Assembly: GCA_022828595.1 (NCBI GenBank)
Contig: JAKGHH010000002.1
Coordinates: forward strand, 108,311,254 to 108,375,253
DNA: 64,000 nucleotides
From: Nelumbo lutea
Taxonomy: Eukaryota; Streptophyta; Magnoliopsida; Proteales; Nelumbonaceae
Direction: 5' to 3'
The notes beneath the pieces were generated by a model. That model saw only the letters and a program-made list of their open reading frames with translations, did not search any database and was not told where the DNA came from. The translations under genes and the position numbers were made by a program. Below, in pieces: positions 45,496-58,040 of the stretch (position 1 is its first letter; every line of letters starts with the position of its first letter).

Positions 45496-48400
45496 CGTTC
45501 CTTTTTTAAATATTCCCAAATAAACAAAAAGCCCATTTTTAGGCCCATGAAATCCCAAGAATTTCCATAGTTAACAGTGGCATGTTTATTCCTTTTTTTA
45601 GGATTAATTAATAACAAACCCTTATGAAAAAAAAACAAAAGAAGGCAGGTCGATAGAAGCCAACTTCAGGTTGAAAGGCCAATTTTAGACCCCCCCTCTC
45701 TCTCTCTTACAAATTAAACCAAATAAAAATTTAAAGAAAAAACTAAACGCCAATGAAGAACAAACAAGCCCTTTACTTTCAAGCCCCACCAAAGACTCAA
45801 TTCTTATTTAATTTTTATTATTATAAAAAATATAAAAATGTGAATTTATAGAAACATTTTTAAAGAAGAAAATATTCCTTGAGTTTCACTCATTTCTAAA
45901 ATACATGAAATACATATAAGATTCCATGGTAATTCAAGTCTATTGGACACTATAATATGGAAAAAAATGAGTATTACATTTTCCTACAATTAATCAATCA
46001 CATCGTGCCCTTTGCTTCTAGTGTACCTCTTATTGTTCAGAAAGATATGCATACTCTCGTCTTAGCTGACTTTTAAATTGATATATGAATCATGCCCTAG
46101 TGAAGAATGAAAATGTGCAAAGACTTTAATTGTCATATAATCATATATGTATTTTTAAAGGATTTGACTATGATACCGGAAATACATAATATCAGATAAA
46201 CTTACAGCCAATCAACTAGTATCATAAAAGTGGTGACCAATCATATGGTATTCATTAAATTCATAGGGGTGCTTTGATAGTTTGATTAGACAAATCTCTT
46301 TTGGTACCATGTCTTTCTGGTATCATAGATTTTCCCATTTTTAAATTATTTCAACCGTAGTTGTGCTACTTAGGGTAGTAGTTGACATGGATATTTATAT
46401 TAGATTTTATAAAAATAATTTCAATTAACATTTTATTAGTTCAAATGGAAAAGTAAGCACAATCACGATGATAACAAAACAACTTCAAATAACATATATT
46501 AGAATTTTTAAATATTATTTTAACCAATATTTTAATACTTCAACTATCAGGGTGCAAACAATTTAGTATTTCAAACGAAAAATAGAATAATTTGATATGT
46601 GAAGGCAATTAGAAGGTCCCAATTGGAGTTGTAAGCTCATAGTGAAGAGAATAGTTCTTCTCATAACCTCATGTGTAATTTGGGATGACATTTTTGACCT
46701 ATCCAACTGACCCTACTTGAAACTCACCCATACCCACCCATTTGAGTAATGGGTTGATATGGGTTGATTGACCCATTAGGATGAAGAGAAAAGGATACGG
46801 GTGGGTTGGATTGAGGGTACCCATTGAATCATCAAGTTTAAATGTCAAAGTTTTTCTAATTCTCTACCAACTACGACATTTAAACTATATTTTACTATTT
46901 GAATTTTCAGTTTTATAGAGAAATAATCAAGTATTAAACCTTTAACACAACAAATTTAGAATGCCATTAGGATAAGTCTTCCCTCAACATCTAGGTTTAG
47001 GGCTTCTTTTTCTTCTCCTCCTCCACCTTTATAATTTTTTTTTCTACATTTATCTTGTCTAAGTGTTTAATCTCGTCTTTATTTAATTTTTTCCCATGTA
47101 TTTTTGTTTTTAAATCAAAGAAAAATCGAAATGATAGTGTTGGTTCCTTTTTAGATTAAAAACAAATTACTTGAAAAAAAAGTTTACAATTTGATTTTTT
47201 TTCTATTTCGTTCAAACCACATATATACAATCAACGATGGTTTTAGATCTTTTACTCCTTTTTTTTTATCATGCTCAATCTTGCTCTCATCAAGCCAAAA
47301 CCTATGATGATTTTAGATTTTCAATTCATATACTACTGATAAAATATTGTTTCTTTGACCTCAAATGAGGAGTTATATATCAACGATTTTGATAGTGGCT
47401 TTCAAGGAGTGAAATTTATCCCCTTTGATCATCTTGGTCGTCATTAGAGTGATTATTCGGATCTTCATTTTGAAACCTTTTATGGCGGTGAAATCTTTTG
47501 GCTCTATTTAAAAAACAGAATAAATTGTTGAAATAAAGAGGGAAAAAAAGGTGAATCACGAGAAAAAAATGAAAAGGAAAAGAAGAGAGATGGTAGAAAA
47601 AAAAAAGAAAAGTGCTAAAGTAACCTTAGTAAATATCAATAGTTGAGATAAAACAAATATTAAATATGAATAATAAGATTGAGATTAAAATTGCTTGATT
47701 TTCATCTCCTAATAATGGATGAGCAATGAGAAGAGACAAAAAAATAGAGGATAAAAGGAAAGAAAGAGAGAGAGTGAGAAGATTATGAAATAAACAAAAG
47801 ATAAAGGGGCATTAGTAAGTGCACATTTTGCTTTAAAAATATAATTACATGTACAATAGTAATATATGGTAATCATGTAACAATGATACATGTCAATTTG
47901 TATTATTATTTGACATATGACAAGCATAAAATAATAACACATGTCCAAAAGTTACATGTGACAATTACAAAATAATAACACATATCAGCTTTTATTATTA
48001 TGTGACATGTGATAATTAAAAAATAATGGTGCATTAATAATACATGTATAATACTGATACATAATAGTCATATAAAAAAATGTATTTATATACCAATGCC
48101 AAATGGGATTCACATGTAAAACAATAATGTGTGACAATTACATTATAGTGGCACATTTATATTAGTTGTTACATAATAATCATAAGCCAATATTACTCAC
48201 ATGAAAAAAGAATATACACGATTGTAACGTAACAATTATATGTACAATAGTGAGATATTATATTTAAATAACAATTACATATGACAATCAATACACACAA
48301 GACCAAAAGTACATGTAAATAAAAACAAAAAATTAAATATTTATTTTATAATTTTAATGTTTTTTAATATTTTATAAGACTGTAAAATAAAATTATAAAA

Positions 48401-50742
48401 CACTCAAAACAAATGTGATATTTTTTTACACTTTTATAACTTAAAAAGTACAAAAACTAATCAAATATCATCACATTTTATATTTATAAACATATAATTT
48501 ATAGAGAATATGTTTAAGTACAGTGAGATTAATCTAAAAAGAATATTTAATTTTAAAAACTAAGTACAAAGTATTTTGAAACTTCAAATGCATATTATAT
48601 CAAAATCTCAATTAATCACGTTATAAGCATCATATATTATGTATTTAGTATAACTTACGTTTTATTAAATAAATGTGTGTATTTGATTTGTCATAAAAAT
48701 TAAGAAAAAGTGATTGACAAATATTTTTTTATGATTTCTTAACAAATAAATGTCACTAGGTGTCACATCAATAGAGTAGTAAATAAATATTTTTGCATTA
48801 GGGTAAACGTTAAAATTAAGCGTCCCCCAACAATTAACTTGCACGTAAACCAAATAAAGGATTTATCAATAAATATGCATATGAAATAGCATTAAAAAAA
48901 ATGTGATTTGCCAATGACATGACATCGCTTATCAAATAAACGAAAGTCGTACTAAACACTGTAATAGCCTACCTACTTTTTATTAGTTCATGTTAAATAT
49001 ATCAAATGATTTACTTGCTTTTTTTATTAGTTCAAATTTAGAAGATATATACTTGTCATTAAGGTTATTTTTGTTTACAATGATAACATAAATATGTTCA
49101 ATATAAATACAAATGTGTTGATTCATTCAAACATAAAATATTTGTTTAATTCTATTATCATTTATTAGAAAATTATTATATATAATTTTTTGTTGAAAAT
49201 TTAAAAAAAATGTTTTTTTTACAAATCATAACAAATGATAGTTCAATGTTATTAAAAGTCACATTCTTTAAACAATAAATAAACGGTTGAGTGATGGACA
49301 AAACATAAAAAATTATGTTTCTTTCAATTAAGATTTTTTACATAACAAGAAAAAAGAATTTTATCAATAAATTATTAACCAATTTTATATTAAAAAATTT
49401 TGTAAAGTAGGTAAAATGTCCACTTGACACAAATTTGGAATCATTTTTCTAACAAATGGCAATAGAATTAAACACTATAAAAGTTGGTTCAGTTTTATAT
49501 TGATAAATTTTGTAATATTGTCAAATAATTTTAATTATAATGAATACAAAAAAATGAATCTCAATATTGGAATTCAATTTTTTTACATTGATGTCTTTGA
49601 GTAGATATAAGTTTTGCTCTCATTTTGAGTGCAAATATGTTTTAAAAGTTGTGATACTTGTTATTTTAAGCACAATGTATTTTTACCAAATAATTTCAAG
49701 ATTAAACCAAAATGCATATATGTATTAAATCAACATTTTTCTATAAACAAATTCAGCCCATTTAACTAATTACATTACAAAATGTCATAAGTTCTACCTA
49801 TTTTTTATTGTTTCACGTTACATGGTCTAATTACTTATTATTGGTTCACATTGTATGAATATAAAGTACGTTACACATCTTTAAATGTCAAATTACCATC
49901 TTTAGATGTTAAAATACCATCTTTAGATATCATTGGTTCACATTGTATAACCTCGTTTCTAAAATATCATCTTTATATGTTAAACTACTTTATCACATGA
50001 AATATTCTTACACATGTTTTGCAAGATTTATTTCATGTTTTATACGTACTTATCATTAAAAATTTTATTGTAACATTTTTTTCTCATTAATTTATCTATG
50101 TTTAAAATTTATGCTTTGCGGAGTCGAACTATGATGCATTTTTTAAGTTTTGAGAAAAAAAACACATTATATCAAAATTTCAACCAATCACATTAAAGAT
50201 GTCACATAATTTGCTTATTTTTCATTGGTTCATTTTATAAGAGCATAGACATATATATACCATGTAAACCGAATAATTTTCCAAACCCAAATGTGGTCTA
50301 CCATGCCGCATTTCCAATACCCCCTCATCATCTAGGTTCCTCAAGGCTGCCTATTACTCATTTGATTGTGTTCCTCTCATCGATTTCCGACCACCCAATT
50401 CTTCGCAACCACCTTTTTCATCCATCCATCTAGCTTAACCATAGTCCTCTACCTTAAATTTGACATTGGAAACTAATGAGGTGTGGTTAAAAGCTTACGG
50501 CTCCGACTTTGTTGTTGCAGTTTCAGAAATGGCACAAAACAAAAAAGACATTTTGGATTATAAAATGATAAATTAAAAATTTTTGATAAATATAACAGTC
50601 ATGTGACGTCATATATAACGGTTTATGATGGAACATTAGTAGTAAGAGGGATTTTAGGCAATTATGTAAGACAATAGTTAAACAATAAGGATATAGTTAG
50701 TCAATTAATAGTAGGGGTAGTTAAAGAAATTTACCCAATATA
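45496..50742. other. Gene-free, very AT-rich stretch
   Basis: No coding region is recognised in 5.2 kb. 47840-48310 contains many imperfect copies of acatgtgacaattac / ataataacacat words (a similar word cluster lies at 40690-40760), suggesting a decayed minisatellite. The remainder shows no structure I can name. Confidence 0.45.
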
Positions 50743-51198
50743 ATAACAAACAGTGGATATAACACATTTTCATGAAAGTTGCATTCTTTAAAAACAAAAA
50801 TAAAATAAACAGAACACTAAACTCCTTTGAACGATTCTATAGTCAATGTGGGTCCCATAACAAACAGTGGATACAACACATTTGTATGAAAGTTGCATTC
50901 TTTCAAAATAAAAATAAAAGAAACATAACACTAAACTCCTTTGAACGATTCTATAGTCAATATGGGTCCCATAACAAACAGTGGATATAATACATTTTCA
51001 TAAAAGTTGCATTCTTTCAAAATAAAAATAAAAGAAACAGAATACTAAACTCCTTTGAACGATTCTATAGTCAATGTGGGTCCCATAACAAACAGTGGAT
51101 ATAATACATTTCCATGAAAATTGAATTCTTTCAAAATAAAAATAAAAGAAACAGAACACTGAACTCCTTTGAACGATTCTATAGTCAATGTGGGTCAC
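50743..51198 (+). repeat. Four tandem copies of a 114-bp unit upstream of COX5C
   Basis: The unit starts ataacaaacagtgg and includes gaacgattctatagtcaatg. That word starts at 50829, 50943, 51057 and 51171, an exact 114-bp period. The array is 456 bp, exactly four units. Each unit has a GTGGGTCC-type word near its end (intact at 50848-50855 and 51076-51083, changed by one base in the other two), which fits the GTGGGNCC class I TCP-factor site. Because 114 is divisible by three, open frames run through the array, but they are artefacts. Confidence 0.95.
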
Positions 51199-51227
51199 AT
51201 CTCCTTTTGTTTAGTCTTCTCAACAAA

Positions 51228-51237
51228 GTATATATAT
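51228..51237 (+). promoter_or_regulatory. Candidate TATA box of COX5C
   Basis: 'gtatatatat' lies 30 bp after the tandem array. A transcription start near 51260-51270 and a short non-coding exon ending at 51282 (ctgtg|gtacgt donor) would be consistent with a leader intron reaching the acceptor at 53778-53779. This is inferred from position and motifs only. Confidence 0.4.
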
Positions 51238-51282
51238 CTCATCGTCCATCCTTCGTAAGCTCTTACGAGGTCTTTCACTGTG

Positions 51283-53779
51283 GTACGTCTTATCTACCAT
51301 TTCTCCTTTTGCTAACCCATTGTTCTTTTAACAATGTTTGATCATCGAGAATCAATAGTATTTCTACCAGGAAATCTTCTTGAATATTTTTTAATCCAAA
51401 CTTATATTCTTGAATCACTTGCAAATTCTATTCATACATGATATTTGATGTTTTACTTTATTGTTTTTCGTTAGAATCTTTTTATTTTCTTTTTTTATTC
51501 TACAATTTATTATCTCTACATTGTTTTGGGATTCTATATTTTTGTATCAACAATAGATCAAAGAGGTTTTGATTATATAAATATAATATAATAATAGAGA
51601 CAGCTCTAATCTGTTCGGTTGGTGCTTCTTTTCTGTCTACCAGTTAGGTAGGTTGGTTTTATATTGTGCTTAATAATGTATTATAGAAATATATGTTTTG
51701 GAGATTCATTTGATTGTGGAAGGGCTTGCACTTTTATTAAATTTTGCATAAGTGATGTGGAATTTCTATTTTATTGAAACCCACATATTGATGAGTTTAA
51801 GAAAAAGTAATTTCTTTATAGAGAAAACATGAAAAGAAATTAATATTTGAATAGATAAAAGTAATTTCACTGAAATGAATATTCCACCATCTTGTCAAAA
51901 AAAAATGAGGCTTATATTTCCATTACTATCAAGTGTGCAACACAACATTTATAGGTTAAGTCAATCAAGCACATAAAGATTCAACAATATTTGGGCTGAG
52001 GCAAGTGAGCAGAATAGAAGTTCACATAGAAAAGGAAACTCTCTTTGAACTTAACATCATATTTCTTGTAGTTTTGGAATATCATCCATTCATCCTTTGC
52101 GTTAGACTCCCTCATATCTATAGTTCTTGCAAGCATTTGACAAATTTTAATTTGTTCTTTTTTTCGTTATTTATACTATGATTTTTCTTGATAGTTACCT
52201 TTATTAGATTTGTTGGGACTTGGTAATAGTGTTTTCGAACCGCTATTGACCCAGAAGGCCAGACCATTCAGCCCGGGGACCATTTAGGCAGTCAGTTCTG
52301 TTTCACACTTAACCTGGTCATTAGCCGAAAATTGTTGATTTGGTCAGCGGCCCACTGACCCAAGCAATCAAACCATTGATCCGTTCAACCCGTTCAACGT
52401 TTTTTGGCCTTTTTATTTTATTTATTTATTTATTTGTTTTTTAAGTTGGAGCGGACCTTCCATTCAAACCAAATGGGTTAATCGTCTACCAGGAAACCAA
52501 TGGCTAGAAATGGTTTTGGTTTTGGTTCTAGGTCAATTTTTAAAACCTTGCTTGGGAATATAGAGTTCAATGAAATGATGGCCCTTCCTAAGAAATCGAA
52601 CCTAGTTTTTGTGATTATCTCAGTTTCCAATTCTAGATAATTTAAGTTATGCCCCAAAGTTAGTCTACCACCCCAACCCCATTCAAATCATTGGTATAAA
52701 ATAGTGATTTGTGGTTTTCAGCATTGGATGCAAGGTCCCATGATTAGTGTATTTCATGGAGTAGCACCACAGTGGATTGTTGTAATGGGTGCAGGGCCTC
52801 AAAAATGTTAGGATTTTGTGAAGCAGCACTACATTGCCAATTCTTTGGGGCATCTTAGAGGAAGTAAAAATGTGCTTTCTAGTTTTTATTAATTACTCAA
52901 AATTTTATTTTAGTGCCTTTAATGTATTTTATTTGATGTAGCTTATATAAATTATTGATCTGCCTTTTTGTATTATTTTTGGTTTCCTAAATGACATTGT
53001 TGTTTAGTTGATAATTTGTGACTAATGGGTGACAAATTGGTTGGTTCTACATCTCTAATTCTAGCAATAAAACTTGTATAATGATTATTACTCGCCATTT
53101 GATAGGGTGCTCTGTTTCATTTATTTCTATGTTCTAACATACTTGGGATATTGAGTATGATAGGCTTTTAGGAGTGCAAGTTGGATACCCAGTTTGAAGA
53201 ATTTACAGCATTGAGTCCTGAACCTCTGCAAAATACCCCCCTCCCACCCTCAAAAAAAAAGAAGAAAAAAAAAGCCTAAGCCTACCCAAATTGCATCCCT
53301 AATGGTTTTGTTAGTAGAAATTGTAAATATGTTTAGGTTTGCACCTCTTGCATTCTGGTTTATTTCTAACACCCTAGAATAGTGGAATGCCTTGTGTGAT
53401 GCCTCCTACTTTTTAAAAAATTGATTTAATGGCTACCTTCAAGTTGCAACGTTTCCCTTTTCCTTGTACCTTCTCTAGTATTCTTTCAATAAAAATATTT
53501 TTCTTCTGATCTCAAAGGAAAAAAAATATATATTGTGTTATCAGTTTATTTCTCTAATCATGGGAAACTTTTTATCACCATATATTGCTCTTCCAATAGT
53601 GTAATGATATTGCAGTATAAATTAATGGAGCCATGCTAGTTGAAACAAAATAGTCACAGTATAAGATAGATCTTTTGTGGTCTTTTACCAAGTACAATTA
53701 AAGATTGAAAATGTCTGTGATTTGAGAGACTGAAATGCTATTGCCCATGTGCATGTAATGTTCCTTCTGTTATTTTCAG
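51283..53779 (+). other. Probable leader intron of COX5C
   Basis: The acceptor 'ttattttcag' ends at 53779, 29 bp before the COX5C start codon. A candidate donor is at 51283. Plant COX5c genes are known to carry an intron in the 5' untranslated region that raises expression. The stretch is non-coding and includes a GGTTT-ended element at about 52228-52552. The donor assignment is tentative. Confidence 0.5.
52228..52552. mobile_element. GGTTT-ended element inside the leader intron
   Basis: It begins 'agtgttttcgaaccg' and ends 'aatttttaaaaccttgc'. Inside, ACCCG, CATTGA and GGTCAG words recur in both orientations, resembling 33705-33965. A (TTTA)n run lies near 52415-52440. Confidence 0.45.
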
Positions 53780-53808
53780 GGATTTATTGCTGAAATTTTG
53801 AGGAGAAA

Positions 53809-54015
53809 ATGGTTGTACACAAGATGATTACCCCCAAAGCTGTTCAAGCAACTCTAAATACACCTAGTGTGGTGAAAGAGATTTTCATTGGGATCACATT
53901 AGGCACAATTGCTGGGGGCATGTGGAAGATGCATCACTGGAATGAACAAAGGAAAGCAAGGACATTTTATGATATGCTAGAGAAAGGGGAGATCAGCATT
54001 GTGGCAGAAGAGTAA
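53809..54015 (+). CDS. COX5C: Cytochrome c oxidase subunit 5C (mitochondrial)
   Basis: It encodes a small subunit of respiratory complex IV in the mitochondrial inner membrane. The 68-residue product has the plant COX5c hallmarks: a basic N-terminus, TPSVVKEIFIGITLGTIAGG forming a single membrane helix at about residues 19-40, then MWKMHHWNEQRKARTFYDML and a short acidic tail. Family members are about 62-69 residues, so it is full length. The start at 53809 is the first ATG after the acceptor AG (53778-53779), and the context AAAATGG is good. The coding part is a single exon, as usual for this family, with the intron in the leader. A polyadenylation-like AATAAA lies at 54135-54140. The codons show no disruption, so it is probably functional. 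The N-terminal residues (MITPKAVQA) are slightly longer than in some relatives. Confidence 0.93.
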   Translation: MVVHKMITPKAVQATLNTPSVVKEIFIGITLGTIAGGMWKMHHWNEQRKARTFYDMLEKGEISIVAEE

Positions 54016-54323
54016 TTCTATCATCTCTATTTCAATTCCACTGATATAGTTGAAGGGGCTTCATCCTTCTCAACAAAACTTGAAAGCTAATACCTAAATG
54101 AGCACCATACTTTCTTAGTTTGGAACATGAGGGAAATAAATTTTTCTGGTACTAAAACTTGAGATTCATGAAATTTTCTTAATTTCAACAGCTGTTAGTA
54201 TTCTGTTTAATGGTTGCCTGAATAGAGGTCTGCATCTTTGATTCATAGGAGATCTTCCATCTTTAATTGGTTCCTTTACGAGCTTTCAAGGTAAAGGAGC
54301 AACCAGATTGGAGTATATTATTA
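54016..54323 (+). other. COX5C 3' untranslated region and flank
   Basis: Non-coding sequence after the stop with AATAAA at 54135-54140. The transcript probably ends shortly after. Confidence 0.5.
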
Positions 54324-54363
54324 TGGTTGTGAATGCATAAGCTTGGTTGTGAATGCATAAGCT
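54324..54363 (+). repeat. 20-bp tandem duplication
   Basis: tggttgtgaatgcataagct is present twice in a row (54324 and 54344). Confidence 0.9.
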
Positions 54364-55227
54364 TGAAACCTGCCCTTGCATAAGTTGTTGGTGGACGTTA
54401 GAGTCCTTTCTGTTTTAAGCTCAAATTTAGAACCATCTGCCCTTTCAGTTGCTGGGACTGTTTGTTAAAAAGTTCAAGCCAAATTCTAGTCCCTGTACCA
54501 TGTGATTTTCATTAAACCAGAGTTAATCATTTTTTTATGGCACCTTGAAGCCCATTCGTTTTTCCGAAAGTTACTTACCCAGGGAAATACTTACCTGGAT
54601 AAATGTATATACGCATGAATGTTGGCAATTTTCCCCTCGATCAGAAAGTTACTTACCCATATGGGAGATGTCCAGATGGGTATAAATTTTTTATTGATCC
54701 CATATAATAAAATCTAAAAGAAGAAAATGGGTATCTTGATGAATGAAAATCAAAATCCTATTGTCTCAAAATCAAAAAACAAAAAGGTAGCAACGCGAGA
54801 ATAAATATTTTTCTTTATAAGATGTGCTTGGTTCTCTTCACTTAATACTATTTTGTTTATCAAAAACACTTCACTCCTATGCAGGTTAGTATACATTGCA
54901 GAGGCAATCCCTTTATCAAAAACATTAATTTCTCTCAGGAATAAAAATGTTTGAAGATGCATTCTTCACCATTACAGTTCCAATTTGTCTTCTTCCCCTT
55001 GAAGCAAAGACCCAATATCCAACGGACAGATTCTGTTAAAACAAAGGAAATGGATGCTGAACAGGTTTGTTCCACTAAAATAGGGTTTAGGGGTGTTAGA
55101 CCTTTATTAGCTTTGTCTTTTTGTCCATGCAGCCATGCAGAATTGCAGTGGTCATGGATCATAGTACCAACTTTGTTCATCAGAGTTGGTTGTTATCGTT
55201 AGAGGAGAGCATTAGATGGTCCTTGTA
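54364..55227. other. Gene-free stretch
   Basis: No coding region is recognised. Short open frames on both strands show no family resemblance. Confidence 0.4.
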
Positions 55228-55774
55228 CGGCTGTCAATGGGTCTGACAGACCCGAACCAAAAGGTCTCTGAGTCTGCATTATGAATCCCCTATAGGGCTG
55301 GGACTAACTTTTTCGGTCTTGATCTAGGCAGACCCAAACCGATCACCATTATATGAATTAGCACATAACAAGTATATCTCTCAATGTGGTTTACCTGCAT
55401 TATATGAATTAGCACATAACAAGTATATCTCTCAATGTGGTTTACCTGCAATAGTTTAACATAAGATGTCTTAATTTCTCATATTGTATCAAAAATTTAT
55501 ACATGGTAAAATTCTCTTTGATAAGAGAGAGCAAGAAAAATGGCAGATCCACTTCCCAAACCTATCCACACAACACTACAGCCGTGCATTGGGGTGTGGG
55601 GACAAATAATCCGAGTTCCAACTATAAATGGGTTGTCATGTCTGACCCAATAAACCCGATTAATGACGTGCAGTTCTGGGTACAGACCCTACCGGATCCG
55701 GGTCTGGGTGTTATTTTATGAGTTCGGCAGTGGGTCTACACTGACCCAACACCAAACCCAGCCAATTAACAGCT
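55228..55774. mobile_element. Inverted-repeat element (GGCTGTCAATGGGTC end)
   Basis: The left end 'ggctgtcaatgggtctgaca' is matched imperfectly by the inverse of the right end (gacccaac... ccaattaacagct). GACCCGA/CAGACCC words cluster at both sides. A 51-bp tandem duplication lies inside. Confidence 0.55.
55347..55448 (+). repeat. 51-bp tandem duplication
   Basis: The block starting cattatatgaattagcaca is repeated exactly, 55347-55397 and 55398-55448. Confidence 0.95.
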
Positions 55775-56590
55775 CTAACTCCTTGGACTATTGGGATTTG
55801 GGACTTCAATATTACCTGTAGTAGTGTAAAATGTTTGACAACAAAAATCAATCTAATTGGATAAACTACATACCATAGTGAATCGTTTCTGAACTATCAA
55901 CAAACTGGAAACTAGGACTGTTAAATCAAACTGCCAGCCTATTAGGCAATTTTGACCTCGGATCCACATTTGGGAAAATAGGAATGATTCACAAGGATCA
56001 GACTGTCAACTGAACAATTTATGCTTCTTTTTAATAAAAGCTGTTATTTTACAGGTTTCGTTTCTGTGTATAATGTAAAGGGATAAAATTATAATAATAA
56101 TCATGGTAGAACTTTCCAAAAATAAGCAAAGGGGACATAAAAGCAACGATCACTGGAGGTCAGGCCATTAAAACAGGAGAAACCCACGCTTGTGTTTCAT
56201 AATTTTGTACCAAGATGACTATGGTCATAAGTCAGTCCAACCCCACTTCCCATTAGCCCTATTGGATGCTTTGCTTCACCTTAAGGGTTCCAACCAGCAA
56301 GCACCACTCAAACCCTAGTTTTTTTTTCACAACAAAATTCTGATACCTGTTCCATATTAGAATTAAGAATGCAGAATGAAATTAAAAAAAAAATGAGTTA
56401 GATAAGAAATTGTAATTAACTAAATCCAAAAGAAGATTAGGAGAGAAATATAAGACATGTGATGAATATGAAACAAAGTATTTACTTGTAATTCCTTTAA
56501 AAAATACACATATTTGTCATGCTCAATTAATAACACCACTCAAGCAACTGAAAAAAAAAAAAGAAGAAAATTTTGTCTAGTTTTAGTGTA
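55775..56590. other. Gene-free stretch
   Basis: No gene is recognised. Presumed 3' flank of the minus-strand gene at 56591. Confidence 0.35.
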
Positions 56591-57170
56591 TTAACCCTTC
56601 TTACCATGTCTACTCGCATGGTGAAGCCATCCAATCCCTTTCAAGGCCTTGGAAATCCTCACAAAATTGGTCCTTCCCATTCCCAAATTCATCTTCCCTG
56701 TTGAGAACCTCAAAGCTTGCAGACAACACAGTTGTTCTTCCATGTCTTCTTCATCTTCTTCATCCTCATCATACTCCACTCCACATTTCTTTTCCCTCTT
56801 TTCCTTCTTTTCCTTCTTGTCCCTATTTTTCACCTGTGCCTTTCCTGAATCAGCTTCATAAGCCTCCCATAGTAAATCCATCCCTTCTTCTTCATCAACA
56901 TTCTATCTTTCCTCATAAAGCTTACACGCTAATGTCCTACTCCATTCCTTCTCTTTCCTCATTGAACCAAAGTTCCCAAGGTTTGGAACCAGGGGACTAC
57001 TAAGCTCTTTGGAATGATACTCTCCACCATTGTCTGAATTAATAACTTTAACTGGGTTTTCACTTGCCTTGCAACTCAATGCCTCTGGTCCAATACCAAT
57101 GGGCGAATTATTTTGGCTTTCTTTCACCTTGTTGAGCACTGTATCCGGTGGTTCGGCTATATATATATAT
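56591..57170 (-). pseudogene. Conserved plant protein of unknown function, in-frame TAG, 5' end missing
   Basis: One minus-strand frame runs from about 57157 to the stop at 56591-56593. It reads AEPPDTVLNKVKESQNN, EKEWSRTLACKLYEER, a TAG at plus-strand 56903-56905, then NVDEEGMDLLWEAYEADSG. A lysine/glutamate-rich stretch (about 56770-56850) and an acidic DEDEEDEEDMEEQ stretch follow, then CCLQALRFSTGKMNLGMGRT and ISKALKGIGWLHHASR. I recognise the LACKLYEER...MDLLWEAYE and CCLQALxFSTGKMNLGMGR segments as a plant-specific conserved family, but know no function for it. Upstream, the frame runs into a (TA)n run ending 'tatatag', which could be a splice acceptor, and no first exon was found. Either it is a decayed gene or the TAG is an error or polymorphism. 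Confidence 0.6.
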
Positions 57171-57176
57171 ATATAT
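57158..57176 (+). repeat. (TA)n microsatellite
   Basis: An uninterrupted TA run next to the 5' end of the minus-strand reading frame at 56591-57157. Confidence 0.9.
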
Positions 57177-57279
57177 TAAATCTGTCTTTACAATAACTTG
57201 CAAATTCATACTATGACCACTAACTTGTAAATTCAAACTTACCTCTATGCAAGTGTCGTGTGTTATTTAAAGCACGTGA

Positions 57280-58040
57280 GAAGTGGGAAGTTCCCACTCT
57301 CAATCAATTTACAGAGAATTAAATGTTTGGAAATCTAAAACTCACTTCGCAACTCAGAGAATTTTCGAAACTTTGGCAACTTTGGGAACTCAAAGAACAT
57401 TGGAAACTCACAAATCTAAGGGAATTGTGCAACTCTTCAACTCAGAGAAAACTGGAAATCAGATTCATTCAACCCTACAATTTGAATCGGGTCAGTTTAA
57501 TTTCTGTTCAAATTTTGAGTTCGTGACTTTTAAAAAATAGGAATGTGCATTTACTATTCAGTCTTTGCTCTGTTTAATGTCTGCTAATACTTAGACTTTT
57601 ATTTATTTCAGTTTTGTAGTTTTGTAGTTATTTGTAGAAGGATCAAGTTTCTTCCATTTAGCATCATTTTAGGTTTCCTTTTTCAGAGAGCTATGATGAT
57701 TACAAATACAATAATTCAGAAAAGGAGTTAAAAAATTGAACAGAAAACAAAACGAGCGACAGAAAAAGTTTCAGTTGTATTTATATTAGTTTTTTTTTTC
57801 ATTTTTAAGTTTTCCGTTTAATTCATCTCTACTTATTTTATATTTTTTTATTATATTTTGTTGAAATGGGTAGTAAAGCACCCATCTTTGAAATGGCGAA
57901 GTCTAATGTTTTCATCGCTCTAACGAGTGAACGAAATGGGAAGCGGGTAAAGAAGATGACGTTATGGGTTACCCAGGTCGGATCACGATTCAAAATGTTG
58001 TAAACCTGATTCACACTATGAGGTGGTCTAGTTCAATATA
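57280..58040. other. Repeat-derived stretch, family head copy 1
   Basis: 57340-57430 shares words (gaactcaaagaac, ctcagagaa, caactctcaa-like) with 61090-61290, and 57580-57630 resembles 61290-61340. A 100-bp block at 57858-57955 (ttttgttgaaatgggtagta, then tcgctctaacgagt) resembles 63238-63345. Each is followed by extremely AT-rich DNA, so this looks like part of a large dispersed or tandem repeat. No gene is seen. Confidence 0.5.

Noticed and set aside
50772..51341. Open frames of 65-75 codons with repeated peptide content on both strands
   Set aside because: They arise because the 114-bp tandem unit is divisible by three. There is no start context or family resemblance.
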